From assembly GCA_947498985.1 (NCBI GenBank), contig CANMMF010000005.1, forward strand, positions 186,001 through 250,000: a stretch of 64,000 bases of DNA. The letters are read 5' to 3'. Below are positions 44,815-53,500 of this stretch, one piece after another. Within the stretch, counting starts at the first letter, position 1. Each line of letters starts with the position of its first letter. This stretch comes from an uncultured Paracoccaceae bacterium. Lineage in GTDB: Bacteria; Pseudomonadota; Alphaproteobacteria; Rhodobacterales; Rhodobacteraceae. The notes below the pieces were generated by a model. The model did not search any database. It had not been told where the DNA came from and saw nothing but the letters and a program-made list of their open reading frames with translations. The translations under genes and the position numbers were made by a program.

Positions 44815-44967
44815 ATGAAACAACCGCATCGTGAGGCAGGGCAGGACAGACCTTTTGTGGAACTGGTTTACGGCAAGCTGAAAATCACTGTTTGGCAAAA
44901 ACCAAACCTTCTGGTCGTCGTAACGCTTATGGCTGGAGCGGTGCTTTTGAACGCTCTTGGTCAATGA
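44815..44967 (+). CDS. Small single-pass membrane protein, function unknown
   Basis: This 50-residue frame has ATG behind CGGAG. The first 30 residues are polar (MKQPHREAGQDRPFVELVYG), and residues about 31-48 form one membrane helix (LLVVVTLMAGAVLLNAL). It is isolated in an AT-rich intergenic region. No family is recognised. Moderate confidence rests on the ribosome site, the clean helix and the hairpin that follows. Confidence 0.45.
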   Translation: MKQPHREAGQDRPFVELVYGKLKITVWQKPNLLVVVTLMAGAVLLNALGQ

Positions 44968-44988
44968 AAACGCAGAAATGCAGGCACA

Positions 44989-45017
44989 GAGCGGCGGGGC
45001 TGTTGGGTCCGCCGCTC
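44989..45017. terminator. Hairpin between convergent genes
   Basis: GAGCGGCGG / CCGCCGCTC is a perfect 9-bp stem with an 11-base loop. It lies between the 50-codon gene and the convergent aldolase gene. There is no T-run on either side, so termination efficiency is uncertain. Confidence 0.5.
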
Positions 45018-45031
45018 GCGCGGATGTCGAA

Positions 45032-45787
45032 CTACCCCGTGATCCAGCCCTGCGCCTCGGCGGTTTTTTCGCGCAGCCAGAGCACGTCGAACCCCGCAAA
45101 GACCCGGTAGCCGCGCTCTTTCAGGCGTGTGGTCTGCTCTTGCGTCAGCGCCGCATTGCCGAGCGGCAGGCTCGCGGATCTGGCGGCGGCTTCGACCCTG
45201 GCCATCGCGGCCAGCAACTCGGGGTGGTCAAGCTGGCCCATGACACCAAGATCGGTGGAAAGATCGAAGACCGCGGGCACCAGAAGGTCGATGCCGGGAA
45301 CGGCGCAGATCGCGTCGATATTCTCGACCGCATCGCGGGTCTCCACCAGCAGGCAGCAGACCAGGTTCTCCTCCATCCTGTCGCGATAGGTGGGCAGGCT
45401 TGCGTCCCAGCGCGATTGCGCGATGAAAGGGCCGAAGCCGCGATTGCCGCGGGGCGGGTAGCGCAGCGAGGCCACGGCGCGCTCCGCATCCGCGGCGGAA
45501 CGGATCAGCGGAAAGACGATGCCCGCCGCGCCGATATCGAGCATGCGCTTGACCTGCGCGGCATCGTTTTCGGCCACCCGCACCAGCGGCGCGCAGGCGG
45601 TGCCCTTGGTGGCGGCGATCATCGCATGGGCGCTGCCATGGTCGATGGCGCCGTGCTCCATGTCGATGATGACGCTATCGGCGCCCGCCGCCGCCACCGC
45701 CTGGGCGACAACAGCCGAGGGGATTGTCAGGATGTGCATCGACAGGCAATCGTCGGTCTCTTGCAGGCGGGTCTTGAAATCGGTCAT
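45032..45787 (-). CDS. HpcH/HpaI family aldolase
   Basis: This 251-residue class II (metal-dependent) pyruvate aldolase shows SVIIDMEHGAIDHG, VRVAENDAAQVKRMLDIGAAGIVFPLI (metal and substrate region), RYPPRGNRGFGPF and LVETRDAVENIDAICAVPGIDLL. It cleaves 4-hydroxy-2-keto acids to pyruvate and an aldehyde; 4-hydroxy-2-oxoheptanedioate is the textbook substrate but not certain here. It lies alone between the two FAD/GcvT oxidoreductases. Confidence 0.88.
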   Translation of the reverse strand: MTDFKTRLQETDDCLSMHILTIPSAVVAQAVAAAGADSVIIDMEHGAIDHGSAHAMIAATKGTACAPLVRVAENDAAQVKRMLDIGAAGIVFPLIRSAADAERAVASLRYPPRGNRGFGPFIAQSRWDASLPTYRDRMEENLVCCLLVETRDAVENIDAICAVPGIDLLVPAVFDLSTDLGVMGQLDHPELLAAMARVEAAARSASLPLGNAALTQEQTTRLKERGYRVFAGFDVLWLREKTAEAQGWITG

Positions 45788-45914
45788 CGAAAAGGATCCT
45801 TTCGCGGCATTCGTCTGTTACCCCGGAGGCAGCCTAGCACGCCGGTCCTGCGCGCGCCCGCGCAGGATCCTGTATCCGGGGGAGGGAATTTCAGGCCGCC
45901 GTGAAGGAGCCATC

Positions 45915-47156
45915 ATGATCAAGTCCATCCTGCGCCGCATCCACCAGCTGTCGCGGCGCATCCATGTCAGGGTCATCCTGATCGCGTTGCTGGCGTTGCT
46001 GGCGCTGGGCATGGCGGCGTTGGTCGCCCCGCTGATCCCGGAGCGGCTCGGCGATCTGATCGGCGCGGATGCGGTTGACCGGATCCTGCAGATCCTGGCC
46101 TCCTCGATGCTGGCGGTCACGATCTTTTCGCTGACGATCATGCTCAGCGCGCTCTCCAACGCCTCGAGCCAATGGACGCCGCGCAGCCACCTGATCCTGC
46201 GCGAGGACACGGTCACCCATTCGGTGCTGGCCAATTTCCTGGGTGCCTACCTCTTTGCGCTGGTGGCGATCGTCATGCGCTCCGCCGATCTTTTCGACGA
46301 ACGCGGGATTGTGGTGCTGTTCGGCATGACGCTGGCGGTGGTCGCGTCGATCCTGATCTCGCTGATCCGGTGGATCGTGCATCTTGAAGGGCTGGGCAGC
46401 CTTGCCTTCACCACCCACATGCTGGAGCAGGAGGCCGCCGCCGCGGTGGCGCGCGCCGCCGAGGCCCCGGCCCATGGCGGGCACGCCCTGACCGATCCGG
46501 AGAGCCAGATCCCCGAGGGCACCACCGCGCTCTGCGCCGAGCGTCCGGGCTATCTGGAGCAGATCTTCGAAGATCTGCTCGAGGCCGAGGCGGCGGACAA
46601 GGATCTGACGGTCTATATCACCATCTCGCCGGGCCAATATGTGCTGAAAGGCGCGTGTCTGGGCCATGTGGCGGGGGAGGTGGACGAAGATGCGCTGACC
46701 CGGCTGCGCGAGGCCCTGCCGCTCTCCGAGCAGCGCAGTTTCGCGCAGGATCCGCTGTTCGGGCTGACCGTTCTGGCCGAGGTTGCCACCCGCGCGCTGT
46801 CGCCCGGGATCAACGATCCCGGCACCGCCATCGATGTGATCAACCGGCTGGCGCGGGTGATTGTCGAGGCGCGGATCGACCAGCCGGAAGACCCCAGCTG
46901 CCCGCATCTCTGGGCCCCGCCGCTGCAGCCGAAAGCGCTCTATTCCAACAGTTTCGACCCGATCTCGCGCTCTGCGAGCGACGCGCTGGAAGTGCAGATC
47001 GCCCTGCAGCGCGCGCTGCGACAGATCGCCGATCACGCGCAGGACGCCCAGGTTGCCGAAGCCGCCCTTGAGATGGCGGCGCAATGCCTCGACCGTGCGC
47101 AGCAGGAGATTTCGTTTGAGCCGGATCTGGCACGTCTGAAGGCTGCGTGCGGGTGA
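45915..47156 (+). CDS. DUF2254 family membrane protein
   Basis: This 413-residue protein is of the DUF2254 family. It has four membrane helices in the first 165 residues (for example ILIALLALLALGMAALVAPLI and FLGAYLFALVAIVM) with the conserved SALSNASSQWTPR loop between helices, then a cytoplasmic domain with YITISPGQYVLKG and ALSPGINDPGTAIDVINRLA. The function is unknown; the family is thought to form channels or transporters. ATG at 45915 follows AAGGAG. The longer frame upstream is antisense to the aldolase gene. Confidence 0.88.
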   Translation: MIKSILRRIHQLSRRIHVRVILIALLALLALGMAALVAPLIPERLGDLIGADAVDRILQILASSMLAVTIFSLTIMLSALSNASSQWTPRSHLILREDTVTHSVLANFLGAYLFALVAIVMRSADLFDERGIVVLFGMTLAVVASILISLIRWIVHLEGLGSLAFTTHMLEQEAAAAVARAAEAPAHGGHALTDPESQIPEGTTALCAERPGYLEQIFEDLLEAEAADKDLTVYITISPGQYVLKGACLGHVAGEVDEDALTRLREALPLSEQRSFAQDPLFGLTVLAEVATRALSPGINDPGTAIDVINRLARVIVEARIDQPEDPSCPHLWAPPLQPKALYSNSFDPISRSASDALEVQIALQRALRQIADHAQDAQVAEAALEMAAQCLDRAQQEISFEPDLARLKAACG

Positions 47157-47290
47157 GGCGAAACCGATGACGGACCGCCCCGGAATTGGCGGCGCTGGAT
47201 CCAACAGGTGTCCTTACCGCGACATCGCATGTCGTCTTGAGGCAAATGCGGTGCGGTTGGCGCGGTCATAGTCGGCTCTGCACGCAGCCA

Positions 47291-49723
47291 ATGGAGCCGA
47301 AATTGAGAACCCACGCGCAGGCCGTTGTCATCGGGGGCGGCGTTATTGGCTGCTCGATCCTCTATCACCTGACCAAGCTGGGCTGGAGCGATGTGGTGCT
47401 GCTGGAGCGGGACGAGCTGACCTCCGGCTCCACCTGGCACGCGGCGGCCAATATCCACGGGCTGCATGACAGCACCAATATCAGCCGTCTGCAGCATTAC
47501 ACGATGACGCTCTACCGCGAGCTGGAGGCCGAGACCGGGCAAAGCTGCGGCGTGTTTCAACCCGGCTCGCTCTATCTGGCGCAGACCGAAGCGCGGGAGC
47601 ATCAATTGCGCCTGCAGGAGGCCAAGGCGCGGCTTTACGGCATGAATTTTCACGAGGTCAGCCGCGATGAGGCCGAACGCCTGCACCCGCTGGTCAATTT
47701 CGACGGCATCCGCTGCATCATGTTCGAGCCCGATGGCGGCAATGTCGATCCGTCCGGCGTGACGGCGGCCTATGCGGCGGGGGCGCGGGCGCGCGGCGCT
47801 GAGATCCACCGCTTCACCCCGGTCACGGCGACCGAAGCGCAGCCCGATGGCAGCTGGATCGTGCGCACGCCCAAAGGCGACATCGCGACGCCCTGGGTGG
47901 TGAACGCCGCCGGTCTCTGGGGCCGCGAAGTGGCGGCGCTGGCCGGGATCGCGCTGCCGCTGCAACCCACCGAACACCAGTATTTCGTGACCGAGACCAT
48001 CGCCGAGATTGCCGGGATGGACCGCCGCTTGCCCTCGGTCGCGGACCGGGACGGCGAATACTACCTGCGCCAGGAAGGGCAGGGGTTGCTGGTGGGGGCC
48101 TATGAGCGCGATGTGCGGCTCTGGGCCGAGGGCGGCACGCCGCTCGACTTTGCCCATGATCTTTTTCCCGACGATCTGGAGCGCATCGAGGACAACATGA
48201 TGCGCGCCATCGACCGGGTGCCGGCGGTGGGCGCGGCGGGCATCAAGCGGGTGATCAACGGCCCGATGATCTGGTCGCCCGATGCCAATGTGCTGATGGG
48301 CCCGGTGCCCGAGCGCAGCGGTTATTTTGTCTGCGGCGGCATCATCCCGGGGTTCTCGCAATCGGGCGGCATGGGGCTGATGGCAGCGCAATGGATCACG
48401 CAAGGCGAGATGCATTACGACATGTTTGCGTGGGACATGGCGCGGTTCGGCGACTGGGCGGATGCGGCGTTCACCAAGGCGCGGGTGAGCGACCAGTATG
48501 CGCACCGTTTCGCGATCCACTTCCCCGGAGAGGAGCGCGCGGCGGGACGGCCTTTGCGCCAGCGCCCGGTCTACCCGACGCAAAAGGCGCTGGGCGCGGT
48601 CTTTGGGCTCAATTTCGGCTGGGAACATCCGGCCTATTTCGACGCGGAGACCCCCGACAGCGCCGGTTTCACCCGCCAGCCCTGGTGGCAGAGCGTCGGG
48701 CGCGAGGCGCGCATGCTGCGCGAGCGGGCGGGGATCATCGACATCTCCAACTTCGCGAAATACCGCGTGACCGGGCCGGGGGCGGAGGCGTGGCTGAACG
48801 ATGTCTTTGCCAACAGGATGCCGCGCGCTGTCGGCAAATCCTGCCTGACACCTCTGATCGGACGGCGTGGCGGCATCGCGGGCGATTTCACCGTCACGCG
48901 GCTGGCCGACGAGGAGTTCTGGATTATCGGGTCGGGCATGGCCGAGCGCTATCACAGCCGCTTCTTCAGGATGGTGCCCTTGCCCGGGGGCACGCGTTTC
49001 GAAAGCCTGACGGAGGGCTATTGCGGGTTCAACGTGGCAGGGCCGCAGTCGCGCGCGATGCTGCAGCGGCTGACCAACGCGTCGCTTGAGACGGCAGCGT
49101 TTCCCTTCATGGCGTCGCGCCGGACCGAGATTGCTGGCGTCGAGGTGATGGCCCTGCGGGTGTCCTTCACCGGCGATCTGGGCTGGGAGCTGCATTGCCG
49201 GGTGCAGGATCAGGCCGCGCTTTACGACGCGTTGCTCGAGGCCGGGCGCGATCTGCAGATCGGCCCCGTGGGCAGCCGCGCGCTGATGTCGCTGCGGCTG
49301 GAAAAGGGCTACGGGTCCTGGGGGCGCGAGTACAGCCCCGAATACTGGCCGCAGGAAGTGGGGCTGGACCGGCTCTGCAAGATGGACAAACCGTTCCTCA
49401 ACAAATCCGCACTGTCAGAAAAAATTGACACTTTGCCGCGCGAGAAACTGGTGCTGATCGCCGTGGACGGCGCGGCGGTGGAGGCCTCCGATGCCGACGC
49501 CACCGGCGGAGAGCCGGTTTTTTGCGACGGGCGCGGCATTGGCCGGGTGACCTCTGGCGGATATGGCTATTCGGTGGGCCTAAGCCTTTGTCTGGCTTGC
49601 ATTAAGGCGGATGAGGCCGTGCCGGGGCGGCAGGTCGATGTGATGATCCTCGGCCGGCCGCATCGCGCGGAGATCCTCGCGCAGCCGCCATTTGACCCCG
49701 ACGGCACGCGATTGCGCGCTTGA
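47291..49723 (+). CDS. FAD-dependent oxidoreductase with GcvT domain, second paralogue
   Basis: This 810-residue protein has the same order as the enzyme at 42-44 kb: DAO fold with GGGVIG, SGSTWHAA with the putative FAD-linking His50, then a GcvT-type C-terminal half (GFNVAGPQSRAML, SFTGDLGWELH, SLRLEKGYGSWGREYSPEYWP). It is expected to demethylate an N-methylated compound into the folate pool. The ATG at 47291 lacks a good ribosome site; an in-frame TTG at 47303 is preceded by GGAG at 6 bases and may be the true start (MRTHAQAVV). Confidence 0.85.
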   Translation: MEPKLRTHAQAVVIGGGVIGCSILYHLTKLGWSDVVLLERDELTSGSTWHAAANIHGLHDSTNISRLQHYTMTLYRELEAETGQSCGVFQPGSLYLAQTEAREHQLRLQEAKARLYGMNFHEVSRDEAERLHPLVNFDGIRCIMFEPDGGNVDPSGVTAAYAAGARARGAEIHRFTPVTATEAQPDGSWIVRTPKGDIATPWVVNAAGLWGREVAALAGIALPLQPTEHQYFVTETIAEIAGMDRRLPSVADRDGEYYLRQEGQGLLVGAYERDVRLWAEGGTPLDFAHDLFPDDLERIEDNMMRAIDRVPAVGAAGIKRVINGPMIWSPDANVLMGPVPERSGYFVCGGIIPGFSQSGGMGLMAAQWITQGEMHYDMFAWDMARFGDWADAAFTKARVSDQYAHRFAIHFPGEERAAGRPLRQRPVYPTQKALGAVFGLNFGWEHPAYFDAETPDSAGFTRQPWWQSVGREARMLRERAGIIDISNFAKYRVTGPGAEAWLNDVFANRMPRAVGKSCLTPLIGRRGGIAGDFTVTRLADEEFWIIGSGMAERYHSRFFRMVPLPGGTRFESLTEGYCGFNVAGPQSRAMLQRLTNASLETAAFPFMASRRTEIAGVEVMALRVSFTGDLGWELHCRVQDQAALYDALLEAGRDLQIGPVGSRALMSLRLEKGYGSWGREYSPEYWPQEVGLDRLCKMDKPFLNKSALSEKIDTLPREKLVLIAVDGAAVEASDADATGGEPVFCDGRGIGRVTSGGYGYSVGLSLCLACIKADEAVPGRQVDVMILGRPHRAEILAQPPFDPDGTRLRA

Positions 49724-49734
49724 CTTCATATGTA

Positions 49735-49760
49735 CATGTGTCATCTTTTTTGGACACATG
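49735..49760. promoter_or_regulatory. Inverted repeat upstream of the GAF/HisKA_2 kinase gene
   Basis: CATGTGTC-atcttttttg-GACACATG is a perfect 8-bp inverted repeat with a 10-base T-rich spacer, 12 bases past the preceding stop and 16 before the kinase start. It could be an operator, a terminator stem, or both. Confidence 0.5.
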
Positions 49761-49776
49761 ACAAAGGGGTGACGGT

Positions 49777-50928
49777 ATGTTGGCATCAGCGCCATCGGAC
49801 CAGCAGGCGCGTCTGGACGCGTTACACGCCTATGATGTTTTCGACACCGCCCCCGACGACGATATCGACCGGCTTGTAAAGCTGGTCGGGCGCCTGCTCG
49901 ACATGCCGGTGGCGCTGGTGAGCCTGGTCGATGCCGACCGGCAATGGTTCAAGTCAAAGCTCGGGGTCGAGGCCCGCGAGACGCCGCTGGAGCAGTCGAT
50001 CTGCGCGCATGCCATCCTCAGCGACGACGTGCTGGTGATAGAGGATACGCTGGAAGACCCGCGCACCGCCGATAATCCGCTGTGCTGCGGCCCGCTTCTG
50101 AGCATGCGCTTTTACGCGGGCGCGCCGCTGGTCGCGCCGTCGGGGCACCGGCTCGGCACGCTCTGCGTGCTCGACGACCGCCCGCGCCGCCTGACGGAGA
50201 CCGAGATCGAGACCCTGCGCGAGATGGCCGCGCAGGTCATGCGCCTGCTGGATCTCAGCCGCGCCGTGGTGATCGAGAAATCGTTGCGCGACGAGATCGA
50301 CCACCGCGTCAAGAACTCGCTGCAGTCGGTGGCGTCCTTCATCCGGATCTACAAGAACCGCGTCGCGACCAGGGAAAGCCGCGACGCGCTCGACATTGTG
50401 TCGCGACGGGTCACCGCCGTCGCCGATCTGCACGAAGCGCTCTACCGCAGCGAAAACAGAAACACGGTGGAGCTGGATCATCTCTTTCCGAAGATGCGCG
50501 CGCTGCTCGAGCGTCAGGCGCCCGAAGGTGTGGTGATCGAGTTCGACGTCGCAAAGGTCGCGGTCTCGGCAGAGGTCGCGCAGGCGATGATGCTGGTGGT
50601 GAACGAGTTCCTGGCCAATTCCTTCAAACACGCCTTTCCCAATGGCGGCGAAGGCACGATCAGGGTCTCGATCACCCAGGTCGGCGAGGATCTGGTGCTG
50701 GGCTGCGTCGACAGCGGACCGTCGGAGGCCGCCGCCAATACCGATCGGGAAATGTCAGACCCCGAAGTGGCTTCGGGCATCGGCATGCGGCTGATGGATT
50801 CCGCCGCCCAGCAGGTGCGCGGTCAGCTCGAGGCCGGGCCCACGGTCGGCGGCTACCGGCTGCAGATGGTCATTCCTCGACCTGCGGCTGCGCGCGATCC
50901 TCGAGGGGCCGCAACTTCAGTCGCGTGA
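49777..50928 (+). CDS. GAF-domain sensor histidine kinase (HisKA_2/HWE type)
   Basis: This 383-residue cytoplasmic kinase has a GAF domain at about 25-160 (VALVSLVDADRQWFKSKLGVEARETPLEQSICAH), followed by HisKA_2 with phospho-acceptor His176 in DHRVKNSLQSV and a short HATPase domain (VNEFLANSFKHAFP; GIGMRLMDSAAQQVRG). Such kinases often feed the general stress response or act on single-domain regulators; no cognate regulator is adjacent. Its 3' end overlaps the convergent corC gene by 59 bases. Confidence 0.88.
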   Translation: MLASAPSDQQARLDALHAYDVFDTAPDDDIDRLVKLVGRLLDMPVALVSLVDADRQWFKSKLGVEARETPLEQSICAHAILSDDVLVIEDTLEDPRTADNPLCCGPLLSMRFYAGAPLVAPSGHRLGTLCVLDDRPRRLTETEIETLREMAAQVMRLLDLSRAVVIEKSLRDEIDHRVKNSLQSVASFIRIYKNRVATRESRDALDIVSRRVTAVADLHEALYRSENRNTVELDHLFPKMRALLERQAPEGVVIEFDVAKVAVSAEVAQAMMLVVNEFLANSFKHAFPNGGEGTIRVSITQVGEDLVLGCVDSGPSEAAANTDREMSDPEVASGIGMRLMDSAAQQVRGQLEAGPTVGGYRLQMVIPRPAAARDPRGAATSVA

Positions 50929-52207
50929 TGCGGTTGTGCTCGCGCGTCATCACCTCGAAGCGAAAGCCGTGGAAGCTGAAGGTCTGGCCGACGGTCGGAA
51001 TCATCTGCGCTTCGTGAATGACCAGCCCCGCAACGGTATTGGCCTCGTCATCGGGCAGGTTCCAGTCGGTGGCACGGTTGAAATCGCGGATCGTCATGGC
51101 GCCGTCGACCCAGTAATGCCCATCCTCGGCCATCTGCACCTGGTGATCGCCATGCGGGTCGAACTCGTCGGTGATCTCACCCACAATCTCTTCGAGGATG
51201 TCTTCCAGCGTGATCAGCCCTTCCAGCGATCCGTATTCATCCACCACCAGTGCAAAATGCGTGCGCCGCCGCAGGAACTGGCGCATCTGGTCGTCAAGCG
51301 ACGTGGTGTCGGGCACAAAATAGGGCTTCATCATCACATCGGTGAGCTTGAAGCCCTCCAGCGCCTCGGCCGCCGATTCCGCGCCGTCGATGAGCTTGTA
51401 CATCGCCCGCAGCAGATCCTTGGCATGCATGAGACCGATGATGTTCTCGGGATCGTCGCGATAGACCGGCAGACGGGTATGGTTGCTTTCCAGGCATTGC
51501 TGCAGGATCTCCTGCGGGGCGGTGTCGGCATTGATCATCTCGATGCCCGAGCGGTGCAGCATGATCTCCTCCACCGTGCGCTCGGCCAGATCGAGCGCGC
51601 CCAGAATGCGGTCGCGGTCCTCCTTTTCGACCACCCCTTCGGAATGGCCCAGTTGCAGCGCACCGGCAATTTCCTCGCGCACCGCCAGGATCTGGCTGTC
51701 GGGATCGGTCTTGACGCCGAAGATCCGCAACACCCCGCGCACCAGCACCCGCACCGCCGACACCACCGGCGCAAAAAGCCGCACCACGACCGAGATCGGC
51801 CGCGCCACAAGCGAGGCGGCGGATTCGGGGTTGGTGATCGCATAGGTCTTGGGCAGCACCTCGGCGAAGATCAGCACCAGAAGCGTCATCACCAACGTCG
51901 CCAGCGCCACGCCGCTCTCGCCGAAGACACGGGTGAACATCGCGGTGGCCAGCGACGTGGCCAGGATATTCACGAGGTTGTTTCCCAGCAGCACCGATCC
52001 GATCAGCCGCTCGTTGTCCTCGGTGATCTCCAGCGCCTTGGCCGCCCCCTTCGAGCCCTTGTCGGTCGCCGCCCGCAGCTTGCCGCGCGAGGCCGCGGTC
52101 AGCGCGGTCTCCGAGCCGGAAAAGAACCCCGACAGCATCAGCAGAAACAGGATCGACCCGGAGGTGATCCAGAACGCGGCATCAAACTGCGACACACCAG
52201 CTTCCAT
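50870..52207 (-). CDS. CNNM/CorC-type transporter-associated protein
   Basis: This 445-residue protein has an N-terminal CNNM (DUF21) membrane domain with SGFFSGSETALTAASRGKL and about four helices (residues 5-150), a CBS pair (about 205-335, with IGLMHAKDLLRAM and VVDEYGSLEGLITLEDILEEIVGEI) and a C-terminal CorC_HlyC domain. The family is linked to magnesium/cobalt efflux. ATG at 52207 was chosen; in-frame GTG and TTG codons lie just upstream. Its last 59 bases are antisense to the kinase gene. Confidence 0.9.
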   Translation of the reverse strand: MEAGVSQFDAAFWITSGSILFLLMLSGFFSGSETALTAASRGKLRAATDKGSKGAAKALEITEDNERLIGSVLLGNNLVNILATSLATAMFTRVFGESGVALATLVMTLLVLIFAEVLPKTYAITNPESAASLVARPISVVVRLFAPVVSAVRVLVRGVLRIFGVKTDPDSQILAVREEIAGALQLGHSEGVVEKEDRDRILGALDLAERTVEEIMLHRSGIEMINADTAPQEILQQCLESNHTRLPVYRDDPENIIGLMHAKDLLRAMYKLIDGAESAAEALEGFKLTDVMMKPYFVPDTTSLDDQMRQFLRRRTHFALVVDEYGSLEGLITLEDILEEIVGEITDEFDPHGDHQVQMAEDGHYWVDGAMTIRDFNRATDWNLPDDEANTVAGLVIHEAQMIPTVGQTFSFHGFRFEVMTREHNRITRLKLRPLEDRAQPQVEE

Positions 52208-52573
52208 CACGCAAACCCTTTTCAACGCGTGAGCGGGTTATGGGGCTGCGCGCCGCCGCGTTCAAGGGCAGCGCGCCCGGGTTTTTGCTTCGGAGCCGCC
52301 TCTCGCCTGAGCCCGGACAGACAGGGCGCGCGCTTCGATGCAAGCGCAATCGCCGAGGGGCCCCATTCATGGGGAGACGGCTATTGGGCTTGCAGCGGAG
52401 AGGGCGGGCTGTCAGGCAAGGATCAGGCGAGAGGAGGGTCTGACGCAAAAGTTTTGCTTTGGTGAGCCCGGAGCTTGATCATCATCTGCCCCGAACACCT
52501 CCCGCGACCCCTTATGCGTCGCCTCTGCACTCGCTGGATAAACGGGCGCGGAAGCGCGCCTCTGGATCCCCCC
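52208..52573. other. Intergenic region between corC and xerD
   Basis: The 366 bases contain the corC leader and, next to the xerD stop, copy 3 of the 54-bp repeat. Open frames here have no ribosome site or recognisable motif. I see no RNA gene. Confidence 0.5.
52516..52569 (-). repeat. 54-bp intergenic repeat, copy 3
   Basis: Read on the minus strand it is GGATCCAGAGGCGCGCTTCC, GCGCCCGTTTATCCAGCGAG, TGCAGAGGCGACGC. It begins 4 bases after the xerD stop. The match to copy 1 is strong at both ends (GGATCCA.AGG.GCGCTTCCGCGC and GAGGCGACGC). Confidence 0.7.
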
Positions 52574-53500
52574 TCACAGGTCTTTCGCCAGCGGGTGATG
52601 GTCGAGCACCAGCTCGCGCAGCCGTTCCTCCAGCACATGGGTGTAGATCTCGGTGGTGGCCACATCCGCATGGCCCAGCAAGGTCTGGATCGCGCGCAGA
52701 TCGGCGCCATTGGCCAGCAGATGGGTGGCAAAGGCGTGGCGCAGCGTGTGGGGCGTGACCTTGGCCGGAGAGACCCCGGCCTTCACCGCAAACTCCTTGA
52801 TCAAGAGATAAAACGCATGCCGCGTCAGGTGGCCTGCCTTGCTGCGCGAGGCAAAAAGATGCGCGGGCACCGGTTTGCCTTCCGCGCGCGCGGCGTCCGC
52901 CTGATGGTCCCAGGCCTCCAGCCAGCGCGCGAGCGCCGCGCGGGCGGGCGGCGACAGTGGCACCATCCGCTCCTTGCCGCCCTTGCCGCGGATCAGCAGC
53001 ATGCGCGGATCGCCCCGTGCCGCGGCCACCGGCAAGGAGACAAGCTCGGTCACCCGCATGCCCGTGGCGTAGAGCAACTGCATCAGGCAGGCGTTGCGCA
53101 GCCGGTCCGTCTCGGACCGGCCATGGGTCTCGGCGGCCTCCAGCAGCCGGTCCACCTCTTCGATGGACAGCGTCTTGGGCAGGCGTTTGTCGCGCCCGGG
53201 GCCCGCGATCTGCACCGCCGGATTGTCGCTGCGCAGACCTTCCTCAAAGGCAAAGCGGTAGATCTGCTTGATCGCCGAGAGCCGCCGCGCCCGTGTGGCC
53301 CGGCTCAGCCCCTGCTGGTCGCAGGCCACCAGATAGGCCTCGATATCATCGCGCGCCGCATCGCAGAAATCGCGCCCGCGCCCCTGCAGCCAGTTCAGCG
53401 CGTGATCGAGATCGCGCTCATAGGCGGCAAGCGTGTTGGCGGCGGCCCCGCGCTCTGCGGCGATGGTTTCGAGAAACGGCGCGATCCAGCGTGCGCTCAT
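52574..53500 (-). CDS. xerD: Tyrosine recombinase XerD
   Basis: XerD (308 residues) resolves chromosome dimers at dif with XerC. The catalytic set is complete: Arg149 (TGMRVTELVSL), Lys173 (GKGGKER), His251/Arg254 (HTLRHAFATHLL), His277 (LLGHADV) and Tyr286 (TTEIYTHV). The N-terminal SAM-like core-binding domain spans about 1-90. The start overlaps the upstream gene's stop by four bases (ATGA). Its position next to aroKB supports the ancestral recombinase rather than a phage integrase. Confidence 0.93.
   Translation of the reverse strand: MSARWIAPFLETIAAERGAAANTLAAYERDLDHALNWLQGRGRDFCDAARDDIEAYLVACDQQGLSRATRARRLSAIKQIYRFAFEEGLRSDNPAVQIAGPGRDKRLPKTLSIEEVDRLLEAAETHGRSETDRLRNACLMQLLYATGMRVTELVSLPVAAARGDPRMLLIRGKGGKERMVPLSPPARAALARWLEAWDHQADAARAEGKPVPAHLFASRSKAGHLTRHAFYLLIKEFAVKAGVSPAKVTPHTLRHAFATHLLANGADLRAIQTLLGHADVATTEIYTHVLEERLRELVLDHHPLAKDL

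Noticed and set aside
44704-44967. 87-codon version of the small membrane gene
   Set aside because: It would start at a GTG without ribosome site inside an inverted repeat; the shorter 50-codon frame has CGGAG before its ATG.
47033-49195. 720-codon open frame on the minus strand
   Set aside because: Shadow of the second FAD/GcvT oxidoreductase.
52574-53500. xerD as a phage integrase marking a genomic island
   Set aside because: Sequence and neighbourhood (aroKB, corC) fit the housekeeping recombinase; no attachment repeats or phage genes are present.
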